From Halohasta litorea (lineage in GTDB: Archaea > Halobacteriota > Halobacteria > Halobacteriales > Haloferacaceae): a stretch of DNA of 64,000 bases. The notes beneath the pieces are model-generated. The model was not told where the DNA came from. It searched no databases and saw only the letters and a program-made list of their open reading frames with translations. The stretch is from the NCBI RefSeq assembly GCF_024494645.1, contig NZ_JANHDJ010000003.1:310001-374000 (forward strand), written 5' to 3'. Made by a program: the position numbers and the translations under genes. Position 1 is the stretch's first letter. Every line of letters starts with the position of its first letter. Shown here piece by piece: positions 25,372-33,626 of the stretch.

Positions 25372-27341
25372 CAGTTGCTTCCCCCGTCACGAACGGTCGA
25401 CTCGACAGCAATGTGCTCAATATAAAACAGCGAGCCGTCGTCGATCCGAACGGTCCCGTCAGGAGTGACCGAGGCGTCGCCCACCGTCCGAACCGAGAGC
25501 TCGTCGACGTGGTCGACTGCCGGAAGCTCCAGGAGCTCCTCGCGGAGCTCGGCGGTCGTCAGCGAGCGGCCGAACGGCCAGCCCTCTCCCTCGAAGCCAC
25601 GGATCGGGTCGAGATAGGCTTCGAGCCGGGTTTCGATCGCTGACCGGTCGCCGCCACCGGCGTATCGGTCGGTGACGGTCACCGAGACGGAGATATCCAG
25701 ACCGACGTAGGTCGGCGGGACGACGGCCACGCGATCGGTCAACAGGCGATGGCTGTCGAGCTGTTTCTCGACGGCTTCGCGGAACCCCTCGCTCGGCGTG
25801 GGGCGTGTCACATCGGGCGGCGCGTACGGAACGACGACGACCGAGACCGGCGAGGCCGCGTCGGCTGGCACGTCAACGGCGGTCCGAGCGATCCGCAGCC
25901 CGGGGGTTCGCTCGGCGAGCTCGGCGTACTCCGACTCGGTCACTGCGCGGTAGGTGGTGTCGAAATCACGCTTGCAGCGATCAATGGCCTCCTCGATCGA
26001 TTCGCCTCCTCGACCGCCGGTCGCAGCCCCCTTCGGAGAGACGTCGACCTGCTCCAAGAGCCCGTCGTCGAGCCGCTGGTCGCCATCGATGAACCACCAG
26101 CTGGCCGTCTCGGGGACGTTGCCATCGGCTCCGCCGCCCGCGATGTACGAGGCGGTCACCGTGGCGTCGACCGGCGGTCGCCGACCGGTTCGGTTATCTC
26201 CGAATTCGAGAATCCCTTGCTGGCGGTCAAGCACGTAGTGGCGGTCGGCAGGACCGGACGCATCGAAATCCGCGACTTCGGACCATGGCTCACCGTCGAC
26301 CGAGACAGTCGCCGACAACACGGGCGCGTGATCGAACTCATATGTTTCGGGAGCCGTACCGGCCACCCCCTCGTTGCAGGGCTCCAGTGTCGCCTCGTGG
26401 TGTCGGCGGTGGCTGGCTTCGACGACGTTCAACTCGACGGCATCGAGCTGTGGCGGGATCTCGTAGCCACCGGTCTCGACGCGACACCGGAGCCAGACCA
26501 GTCCCGGCTGGTGGCCGAACAGACCACACTCCTGGCTGCCCCACGCTGTCGGCTCCCACGTCGCTGGCCGTTCGAGAGTCACGAAACCGGTCTCGTAGAG
26601 GCTGTTTGTGGTATCGCGGCCGACTGCCAACGGCTCCCACTGGGCCTCACGGTCAGCAGGGCGGTAGCCCCGACAGTACTCCCAGACGAGCTCGACCGAT
26701 GGCTCGAAGGTCGCCGGATCGGACGTCGAGAAGGGCGGGCTCCCAGCCGACGGGTCGGGGAGATCATCGTCGTGGAAATCGACGAAAAGCGAGAGCTCCT
26801 CGGCCGATTCGAATGGGTCGCCCGCAAAGCCGAGGGCGAGCACCGATCCAGGAGCGGGATCGTCGCCAAACGCGCGGTAGTGGACGCCGTCGGTCTCGTT
26901 GGCATCCGTCTTCGGTTCGTGGCCCTGGTCGTGGTCGGCGACGACCGCAGCGAGGGAGCAGTCGGTCAGTGTCGTCCTGTGGGTCGTCTCGAACGTTTTG
27001 AGGGTCCCCGAGCCGTCGTCGACGCGGAGCGGGGTGTTCGCCGGGAGCCGACCGGCCCCTCCCTCGGCGGGCGAGAGATCGAGAACTACCGACGCTGGCT
27101 GGGGCGGGGTCGGCCGCACACCGAGTAGCTGGAGGTGTTTTTCCCGGTGGGCGTCGGTGATCTGATCCAACTCGTAGCTGTGGGTCTCGGTCAACCACGC
27201 CAGCAGTTCCAGGATCGTGATTCCTGGATCGTGAGGATTGAAATCGGTCCACGCCACGTCCGACGAGGAGATGAGCGTCTGGCCGCGATCGACCAGCTCC
27301 TCGTACTCCAGTTCGTCGAGCTGTGGCACGTCGATACTCAT
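25371..27341 (-). CDS. CIS baseplate wedge protein, baseplate J family (second copy)
   Basis: 656 residues. The start contains DFNPHDPGITILELLAWLTE and ITDAHREKHLQLLGVRPTP, and the middle VTASYIAGGGADGNVPET, ITESEY-like AVTESEYAELAERTPGLRIA, then a C-terminal ferredoxin-like part (FRREAVEKQLDSHR-like region and GFEGEGWPFGRSLTTAELRE). These are the marks of the putative baseplate assembly protein family related to T4 gp6 (Afp11/Afp12). It overlaps the first copy by 4 nt. Two such wedge proteins form the heterologous baseplate ring in Afp/PVC particles. Confidence 0.92.
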   Translation of the reverse strand: MSIDVPQLDELEYEELVDRGQTLISSSDVAWTDFNPHDPGITILELLAWLTETHSYELDQITDAHREKHLQLLGVRPTPPQPASVVLDLSPAEGGAGRLPANTPLRVDDGSGTLKTFETTHRTTLTDCSLAAVVADHDQGHEPKTDANETDGVHYRAFGDDPAPGSVLALGFAGDPFESAEELSLFVDFHDDDLPDPSAGSPPFSTSDPATFEPSVELVWEYCRGYRPADREAQWEPLAVGRDTTNSLYETGFVTLERPATWEPTAWGSQECGLFGHQPGLVWLRCRVETGGYEIPPQLDAVELNVVEASHRRHHEATLEPCNEGVAGTAPETYEFDHAPVLSATVSVDGEPWSEVADFDASGPADRHYVLDRQQGILEFGDNRTGRRPPVDATVTASYIAGGGADGNVPETASWWFIDGDQRLDDGLLEQVDVSPKGAATGGRGGESIEEAIDRCKRDFDTTYRAVTESEYAELAERTPGLRIARTAVDVPADAASPVSVVVVPYAPPDVTRPTPSEGFREAVEKQLDSHRLLTDRVAVVPPTYVGLDISVSVTVTDRYAGGGDRSAIETRLEAYLDPIRGFEGEGWPFGRSLTTAELREELLELPAVDHVDELSVRTVGDASVTPDGTVRIDDGSLFYIEHIAVESTVRDGGSN

Positions 27342-30300
27342 TGTCGGCCCCCCAGCTGGACGGAGATCGTGTGCTCGCCGCTACAGACCAGCCCATCGAG
27401 CGATAGCTCCGGTGTGGGTGAGCCCTCAGTCAGTCGGTGTCGATTGCCACTCTGCTGAACGGTCGCCGACAGCTCAGTCACAGCCTCGACGCCCGCGACA
27501 GAGGAGAGATGCGACTGGAGCGAGGCCGTCGTTGGGAGGTCGCCGAACGCCCAGCCGGTTCCGTCGTCGCCGTCGAGAGGGTGGAGATAGCAGTCCAGCG
27601 TCGATTCGAGCTCGGATTTCAGCACCGAGAGACTCGTGTCGCCGGTTGTCTGTACCGTCGCCTCGACCGAGACGGGGGCGTAGTTCGGCCCACGAACCGT
27701 GATGCCGGACCCCTCACCGGCGGTGATCCGCGCTGGGGCAGCCTCGCTGACTGCCCGCTCGACGCGCTGTTCGAGCGCCATCGAGGGCATGGGTCGGTCG
27801 TCGTTCGAGTCGGGGACAATCAGGAGAGTGATCCAGCCCGGCTGCCGGGTCCCGTCCGGGCCGAGATGCGGCTGGCACTCGACAGTCGCGAGTTTGCGGA
27901 CGGCCGTGGCTGCGATCTGCTCGAAATCCGACGCCGTAACCGCTCGCCCACGGGTTTTGAGTTCGCCCGCCGCGCGTGTGGCGACCTGTTCGGTCGGCTC
28001 GACACCGATCCCGCCGTCGGCTGGTGCAGGGTTGTCGACCGATTCGACCAGCGAGATCGGCGTTTTGAGATCCATGACTGCGCCCGATTCGACGTTTCCG
28101 GCCGGACCGCCGCCGGTAGTATATGTCGCCCGAACCGCGTTGCCGTGCGGCGGGATCGCCCCGGCATCGCCGTCGCCGAAGGAGATCCTGCCCGCCGAGC
28201 GATCAGGGCGATAGACACGACTGTCGCTACCAGCGCCGACGAAGTTGTCGACGGGCGTCCATCGAACCCAAAACGCCGTGAGTTCGCCCTGATCATCGGT
28301 GATTGCGGCAACGCGATCGGGCTGTGTCTCCTGGAGATCGGCCCGCTCGGCCGCCGACAGCGAGTCGGCCTCGTCGACCCAGACCTCGCAGTCGATGAGT
28401 GGGCCATAGGCGCAGTCGAACTGCTGGTCGGCCGAGCCGTCGCTCGTCCCGAGAGTCTCGTCTTCGATCGTCCGGGCGTTGTCAGCCCACTGCGTGTTCG
28501 GATGGAGTCCCCCAACGACGGGTGGCCGAGCGTCCGCTCGCGGCGACCGACTGCCAGCGGTCGGAGCCGATTGGTGGCTCTCGCCGCGCTCGGTCACAAG
28601 CCGATCTTCGGTTACGACAGCCCGAACCCAGTGACACCGTGTTCCGAATCGCTCGTGTTCGACGGTCGGCTCGGGGAACCGAAGCGAGACGATCCCGCTT
28701 TCGGTGAACCCACAGGTCCCGTCGTCCACGGGGAGCCGCGACCAGCTGTCGGTCTCGGGGTCCGTACAGTACTCCCACTGAACGCCGGGATCGAACCCTC
28801 GGGGATAGCCGGGGTCTGCCAGCGGGACGAAGACCGGAATCGGGCCATCCCGTAGCACGCCATCGAATCCCAGATAGATCGTCTGGCTCGCCTCGGAGAG
28901 GCGGTCGAACGGCTGAAACCGGTCTGCCGTCTCCGGCACCGACTCACGGACGCCGTTGTTCTCGGTGACCACGTGGGCAAACGAACTGTCGGTGTGTTCG
29001 TACCGAAGCGAGATACCGCCGTACTGTGGCGAGTCGGTGGGATCGAACCCACCGCTGTCGGGATCAGTCACGTCGACCGACGGCTGGCCGTAGCTCCCGC
29101 TGACGAGGCGGCCGCGAATCCAGCGTGCCTCGTGTCCCGAGACAGCCGTTGGCGCGATGTCGTCGGGAACGACGAACTGGAGAGTGCCAGCCGCACGGAG
29201 GCTGTCGGTGTCGTCCGACTGGACAGGCAACCCGGTCCAACTGGTTCCGTTCCAGTACTCCCAGGAGAGCTCCGGCGGCCCCCCGAGCACCCCGAAATCG
29301 ACGCCCGAGGAATCACCGTCGACAGAACCGTTTGGCTCGCTGGGAGCCGACGCCGAGTCCGTCGACGAATCGGCCACCGGTGACTCGAACGAGAGGGTAA
29401 CGAGGGCACCGGGTTTACTGAGCGGTTCACTTGCAGTGAGATAAAACGTCGAAGACGGCTGTGGGAGCCGCCCAAGGGGCCGAATATCGGAATCATCCCC
29501 GAAGGAGAGTGGCACGTCGTCGGTGAATCCAGCGTCGGGCGTGAGCCGGTCCCTCTCGGGCGACTGGCCGACCAGTACGCGAACTGACTCGATCTGTGTG
29601 GCAAACGGGGCCGATGAAGAGGTATCTACTCGACATCGAATCCACCGTGATTCGATCCCATCGATAGTCGTCGAGACGAACTCGTTCGGAAGCCGAAGGC
29701 AGACCGAATACCCCTCGTCGGTCGACTGTTGACGTGTCGAGAGCCGGTCAAGCCGGTGGCGCAGCGACTCCCCGGCGTCACCGTCGGCGATCGCCGATCT
29801 GTCGGCGGTCGCTGCGGTGTCGGTCGGGAGGCTGTGCCAGCCCTCTCCCCCGTCCTCGTCGACGCCATAATACTCCCAACAGAGACACGCTTCGAGCACC
29901 TGTGGGTCGACCGAACCGCGAAGCTCGATCTCGATGATCGAGCCGGGATCGAGTTCGAGAACCGAGCCGTCGCCGAAATACAGGGCGTGGTGCTGGTGGT
30001 TTGGGCCCGCAAACAGTCGCTGCGAGTCGCCGTCGATCGCTGCCTCGTGGCTGACGAGTCGGTCGGTTTCGGGGTCGACGGTATACCACGCCATCGGCGA
30101 GGCGGGTGTCGCCTCGAAGCTCCCTTCTTGTGGAATCTCGAATACCGCCGTCTCGTCGTCGGCCGTCGCCGCGACGGCCTGTGTCCCACTCGGAACCGAT
30201 ACGTTTCGGTCGAGATCGGCCGAGACGTCGACCGACAGCGGGAGTCGGGCGGCCTGCGGTGGACGGCGCTGAAAGCCGAGACTGTCGAGAAACGCCGCGC

Positions 30301-30490
30301 GATGTTTTTCGGGCAGTCGGTTGAGCTGTTGGATCGTCTCGCCGCCGAACTCCGCAGCGATCCGGAGCAACAGGGAGGCCACGTCGGTCGAACTCGACTC
30401 CCACCCGTCGACGTAGCTGTCGGCCAGCTCGGTGAGTTCGCCTACGAGCTCCTCCTGGCTCCGGTCGTCGAGCGTCGGCGGCTGGGTCAT
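27338..30490 (-). CDS. CIS baseplate wedge protein, baseplate J family (large copy)
   Basis: 1050 residues. N-terminal RIAAEFGGETIQQLNRLPEK and FLDSLGFQRRPPQAARLPLS open the family domain. Several inserted beta-rich modules with WEYYG, WEYWNGTSW and WEYCTDPETDSW repeats occupy the middle. The C-terminal core has FGDGDAGAIPPHGNAVRATY, GGPAGNVESGAVMDL, GRAVTASDFEQIA and GTGWAFGDLPTTASLQSHL. It is a gp6/Afp11-like wedge. The tryptophan-containing WEY-type modules, at least three, are probably domain duplications facing outward. It overlaps the gp25-like gene by 4 nt. Confidence 0.92.
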   Translation of the reverse strand: MTQPPTLDDRSQEELVGELTELADSYVDGWESSSTDVASLLLRIAAEFGGETIQQLNRLPEKHRAAFLDSLGFQRRPPQAARLPLSVDVSADLDRNVSVPSGTQAVAATADDETAVFEIPQEGSFEATPASPMAWYTVDPETDRLVSHEAAIDGDSQRLFAGPNHQHHALYFGDGSVLELDPGSIIEIELRGSVDPQVLEACLCWEYYGVDEDGGEGWHSLPTDTAATADRSAIADGDAGESLRHRLDRLSTRQQSTDEGYSVCLRLPNEFVSTTIDGIESRWIRCRVDTSSSAPFATQIESVRVLVGQSPERDRLTPDAGFTDDVPLSFGDDSDIRPLGRLPQPSSTFYLTASEPLSKPGALVTLSFESPVADSSTDSASAPSEPNGSVDGDSSGVDFGVLGGPPELSWEYWNGTSWTGLPVQSDDTDSLRAAGTLQFVVPDDIAPTAVSGHEARWIRGRLVSGSYGQPSVDVTDPDSGGFDPTDSPQYGGISLRYEHTDSSFAHVVTENNGVRESVPETADRFQPFDRLSEASQTIYLGFDGVLRDGPIPVFVPLADPGYPRGFDPGVQWEYCTDPETDSWSRLPVDDGTCGFTESGIVSLRFPEPTVEHERFGTRCHWVRAVVTEDRLVTERGESHQSAPTAGSRSPRADARPPVVGGLHPNTQWADNARTIEDETLGTSDGSADQQFDCAYGPLIDCEVWVDEADSLSAAERADLQETQPDRVAAITDDQGELTAFWVRWTPVDNFVGAGSDSRVYRPDRSAGRISFGDGDAGAIPPHGNAVRATYTTGGGPAGNVESGAVMDLKTPISLVESVDNPAPADGGIGVEPTEQVATRAAGELKTRGRAVTASDFEQIAATAVRKLATVECQPHLGPDGTRQPGWITLLIVPDSNDDRPMPSMALEQRVERAVSEAAPARITAGEGSGITVRGPNYAPVSVEATVQTTGDTSLSVLKSELESTLDCYLHPLDGDDGTGWAFGDLPTTASLQSHLSSVAGVEAVTELSATVQQSGNRHRLTEGSPTPELSLDGLVCSGEHTISVQLGGRQ

Positions 30491-30885
30491 CCGTCACCTT
30501 CCGTCAGATAGAAGGGATACACCATATTCGAGAGGCTGTTGGTGGTTCTGACGTGGTATGCGATCTCGATCAGTACCTTGTTCGGCTCCTCGTCGTCGGT
30601 GTGGGCGTCGACTGATTCGATATCGATCCGTGGCTCCCACCGGACCAGCGCCTCTCGGACGCTGCTTTCGATGAGGTTCAGCGTCGACGGCGTCGCGGCC
30701 GAAAACAGGTGTTTGTGGATGTCACAACCGAACTCGGGTCGCATGAGTCGCTCGCCCTTCGCGGTGCCCAGAATGATTCGGATCGACTCCTGGATGTCCT
30801 CGTCGGCCGACGAGACCGCGACATCGCCCCGACGGTCGGTGCCGACCGGGAAGCGCCAGCCGGTTCCTAAAAACTCCTCGGACAT
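30487..30885 (-). CDS. CIS baseplate protein, GPW/gp25 family
   Basis: 132 residues: FLGTGWRFPVGTDRRGDVAVSS in its N-terminal half, then ESIRIILGTAKGERLMRPEFG, the classic gp25 core containing the EPR-like loop region, and HVRTTNSLSNMVYPFYL at the end. gp25 joins the inner baseplate to the first sheath ring and starts sheath assembly. It follows the PAAR gene with 6 nt spacing. Confidence 0.95.
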   Translation of the reverse strand: MSEEFLGTGWRFPVGTDRRGDVAVSSADEDIQESIRIILGTAKGERLMRPEFGCDIHKHLFSAATPSTLNLIESSVREALVRWEPRIDIESVDAHTDDEEPNKVLIEIAYHVRTTNSLSNMVYPFYLTEGDG

Positions 30886-30891
30886 CGTGGA

Positions 30892-31179
30892 TCACCCGAT
30901 GTGGACCGACGGACAGCCCGACACGATCGTGTTCGGCGGGCCGTTTTCGATCACCTTGTCGCCGAGCCGCGTGGCGGGCAGCTTGTTAATAAATACCGAG
31001 CTGCTCCCTTTGAGGACGGAGCCGCCGACGTGCGGGACGACCCCGCTGGTCAGCGGACAGGTGTGGTGATCCAACACCCGCCACGCTGGCTTTTTGCCGA
31101 TCATCACGTTCGTACTGCATTTTCCGACGAGTGGCGTTCCGTGTGCAGTCCCGTCGCCGAGTCGTGCTGCTGGATTCAT
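30892..31179 (-). CDS. CIS spike tip, PAAR-domain protein
   Basis: 95 residues, PAAR type: MNPAARLGDGTAHG at the start, then NVMIGKKPAWRVLDHHTC, HVGGSVLKGSSSVFINKLPATRLGD, and SGCPSVHIG. Conserved histidines and cysteines would bind the zinc at the sharp tip of the spike. It follows the spike gene directly (1 nt between them), consistent with the tip sitting on the spike. Confidence 0.95.
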   Translation of the reverse strand: MNPAARLGDGTAHGTPLVGKCSTNVMIGKKPAWRVLDHHTCPLTSGVVPHVGGSVLKGSSSVFINKLPATRLGDKVIENGPPNTIVSGCPSVHIG

Positions 31180-31180
31180 G

Positions 31181-31927
31181 TTAGTTAAGGAATATCATCT
31201 TCCCTTTGATATTTAAAATCGCGCCCGCTTCGATCGCCATCGCCATCGTACTATTTATATCGAGTTTGCCCTTGCTCGTCAGGCTCGCCTTCGATTTGCT
31301 TGAGAGATCAAGCGACTGCTTCGCGCCGATGTCGACGGTCTTGTCGCCGCGGAGTTTGATCGTCTTGGCTCCCAATTCGAGTGTGTCGGCGGCCTCGATC
31401 GAGACCGTATCGGACGACGAATCGAGCCGAATCCGATTCTTGCCGGATTTATCGGCGATTTCGACCTTTTCTTTCCCATCCGCATCGTTGAGTGTGATCG
31501 TGTGGCCAGCCTTGGTTTCGATCGTGAGCTGGCCGCCATCGTCACCGTCATCGAACTGGACCCGATGACCCTGCCGGGAGACGATCTCGCGGATGTCGTT
31601 GTTCCCGTCGCTGTTCTTCTGTGGGGGTTTTCGGTTGCCGTTCCACAGCGAGCCGATGACGAACGGCTGGTGGACGTCGCCGCCCGCAAAGGCCACGAGG
31701 ACCTCATCGTTGATCTCCGGCAGGAAGTACGAGCCGTACTGTTTGCCGCTCATTTCCGTCGCGATCCGGGCCCAGTAGCTCTCGTCGTCGGCCTCCCGCC
31801 ACGGGAACCGGAGCTTTACCCGGCCGAGGTCCTTCGGGTCCTCGTTGTCGGTGACGATCCCGATCCGGACGCCGCTGATCCCGTCGCGGTTCTTGGTCGA
31901 CCGGTCGAAGATGTCGGCGTGGTCCAT
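31181..31927 (-). CDS. CIS spike protein, phage baseplate assembly protein V/gp5 family
   Basis: 248 residues. The OB-fold part includes VRIGIVTDNEDPKDLGRVKLRFPW, SYWARIATEMSG, YFLPEINDEVLVAFAGGDVHQPFVIGSLW, all typical of gpV/VgrG spike domains. From about residue 125 the chain is made of short repeats (GHTITLNDADGKEKVEIAD, DTVSIEAADTLELGAKTIKL), consistent with a triple-stranded beta-helix needle. No lysozyme domain is present. It shares one nucleotide with the hub gene's stop codon. Confidence 0.95.
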   Translation of the reverse strand: MDHADIFDRSTKNRDGISGVRIGIVTDNEDPKDLGRVKLRFPWREADDESYWARIATEMSGKQYGSYFLPEINDEVLVAFAGGDVHQPFVIGSLWNGNRKPPQKNSDGNNDIREIVSRQGHRVQFDDGDDGGQLTIETKAGHTITLNDADGKEKVEIADKSGKNRIRLDSSSDTVSIEAADTLELGAKTIKLRGDKTVDIGAKQSLDLSSKSKASLTSKGKLDINSTMAMAIEAGAILNIKGKMIFLN

Positions 31928-32946
31928 CAGGCCACCTCCGTCGCCTCGAAGCTCGTCCGATACCCCGAGCCCCCCATGCGGTGGGTGGCGTTGGTGACGT
32001 AGTAGTCGCCGGAGAACCGGCCGCCCAACTCTTCGAGTGTGACAACCTCACCGGCTCGAATCGCGGGGTTGCCATCGGTCTCGCCGTGGCCCTCGATGCG
32101 GCCGTCGGCGTGTCGGCTGTGCTTCTTTTCTGCGATCCGTTTGGCTTCGTTTCGTGACATAACTGGTACTCTGAACACTTCGGTGTAGTCGGCGGCGCTA
32201 CTGCCTGCGGTGGCGACGATCTCCTCTGCGGCTTCGGCATCCCACGACCGAACCTCGACGCGGTGGTCGGACTTGGTGTCGGTGATCTCGGCGTAGAAGT
32301 CGTGGAGCGCCTCGCCGTACCAGAGTTCGGCCACCGGTTTGCTGTCGCTCCCGCGGCCGGTCTGTGGCCGAAACCGAACCGTGTCGCGCTCGGCAAAGAA
32401 CGCGAAGCCGTAGTGGTCGGCCAGCGCCTCCAGAAATCGGTAGTCGCTCTGGTTGTCCTGGATCAGCTTCACGCGCTTGATATCAGCGTCCTGGACGTCG
32501 ACCGTGCCGAAGGGGTATGACGAGAGGACGTCCTTGACGGCATCACCGACAGTCACATCCTTCCACGACCGGGAGTTCGTCCCGTTCATCAACTGCTTGA
32601 GGAGACCGTAGCCGCTGATCGTGACGATCGGCCCCTTGTCGACGGTGAACTCCGAATGGATCGACCGGATCGAGCCGGTCAGAAGCGACGTCAGCGTCCC
32701 ATCGCCGCCGTACCCCATGGCGATCTCGATGTCGGTGCCGATCTCGAAGGTCGTCCAGTCGAGCCCGCTGAACTCGCCCAACTCCTCGTCGAAGGGGTAG
32801 TTCAGCGTAAACGAAAACCGGTCGGCCCCCGACAGCGTGGTCTCGACGACGAGATCGGCGATCCGGCCGCCGGGCTCCTGGAACGTCGTCGACCCCACAT
32901 CGACCGTAAACCGCGGCGAGTAACGGGGTTGAAGATTGGCACACAT
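31927..32946 (-). CDS. CIS central hub protein, phage late control D/gp27 family
   Basis: 339 residues. YSPRFTVDVGSTTFQEPGGRI, DWTTFEIGTDIEIAMGYGG, LLTGSIRSIHSEFTVDKGP and ISGYGLLKQLMNG belong to the gpD/gp27 fold, and later YRFLEALADHYGFAFFAERD and RAGEVVTLEELGGRFSGDYYV fit the C-terminal hub part. With the separate spike gene it corresponds to a split Pvc8/VgrG. It forms the adaptor between tube and spike. The gap to the LysM protein gene is 2 nt. Confidence 0.93.
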   Translation of the reverse strand: MCANLQPRYSPRFTVDVGSTTFQEPGGRIADLVVETTLSGADRFSFTLNYPFDEELGEFSGLDWTTFEIGTDIEIAMGYGGDGTLTSLLTGSIRSIHSEFTVDKGPIVTISGYGLLKQLMNGTNSRSWKDVTVGDAVKDVLSSYPFGTVDVQDADIKRVKLIQDNQSDYRFLEALADHYGFAFFAERDTVRFRPQTGRGSDSKPVAELWYGEALHDFYAEITDTKSDHRVEVRSWDAEAAEEIVATAGSSAADYTEVFRVPVMSRNEAKRIAEKKHSRHADGRIEGHGETDGNPAIRAGEVVTLEELGGRFSGDYYVTNATHRMGGSGYRTSFEATEVA

Positions 32947-32948
32947 GA

Positions 32949-33626
32949 TTACAGTGGGGGTAGTTCCAGCGTCTCACCGGCACTGATCTGCCGGGGGTTT
33001 TTGATATCGTTCTGTTCAGCAATCGTCCGCCAGTGGCTCGAATCGCCGTACTCCTCGGCGGCGATCAGCCAGAGCGTGTCGCCTTCGGCGACCGTCCACC
33101 GCTTGGTTTTATCAGTCGACTCCGGCGAAACCTCGGATTTGTGGTAGTCCGCAGTTTTGTACTCCGTAAACTGGAGTTGGACACGCGCGCGGATCGGCAC
33201 GCCGCTCGGCAAGAACTTGGTGAACCGCTTTTCGGCGTGTTCGACCAGGGCCGTAAAATCGATCCCGTCGCCCCAGACGAAGCGACAGACCGGCGGGGCG
33301 TGGAGTTCGCCGTCGACCGCCAGCAGCGTGTCGATCATGTCGGTGTACTGCTTGCGGACATCGACGGCCTTCTGGTTGGGATCGGAGCCGTCGAGTTTGT
33401 CGGTCGTATCGAAGAACAGTTCCATCGACAGCGTCTCGGCGTTGCCGTCGACGAACTGCATGATCGACGCCCCCGATCCCGTCGCCTTCAGATCGCCGTA
33501 GTTGACGCTCTTGCCGACGGTGTACTCGGTGGGGTTGAACTTACAGTCGATGCTGTCGCCCTCGTGTTTGCCGTTGAGGACGAGGATCTGTGCCGTTTCG
33601 AGTTTGCCGCTGTGTGTGCCTGCCAT
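32949..33626 (-). CDS. CIS baseplate protein with LysM domain (Pvc7/Afp7-like, gp53 role)
   Basis: 225 residues. The N-terminal part with DCKFNPTEYTVGKSVNYGDL and ETLSMELFFDTTDKLDG is the tube-initiator-like domain of the Afp7 family, followed by ILPSGVPIRARVQLQFTEY-like sequence (KFLPSGVPIRARVQLQF). The C-terminal 50 residues are a LysM motif: VAEGDTLWLIAAEEYGDSSH and ISAGETLELPPL. In related particles this protein clamps the hub into the baseplate. It starts immediately after the stop of the 1515-residue gene. Confidence 0.93.
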   Translation of the reverse strand: MAGTHSGKLETAQILVLNGKHEGDSIDCKFNPTEYTVGKSVNYGDLKATGSGASIMQFVDGNAETLSMELFFDTTDKLDGSDPNQKAVDVRKQYTDMIDTLLAVDGELHAPPVCRFVWGDGIDFTALVEHAEKRFTKFLPSGVPIRARVQLQFTEYKTADYHKSEVSPESTDKTKRWTVAEGDTLWLIAAEEYGDSSHWRTIAEQNDIKNPRQISAGETLELPPL

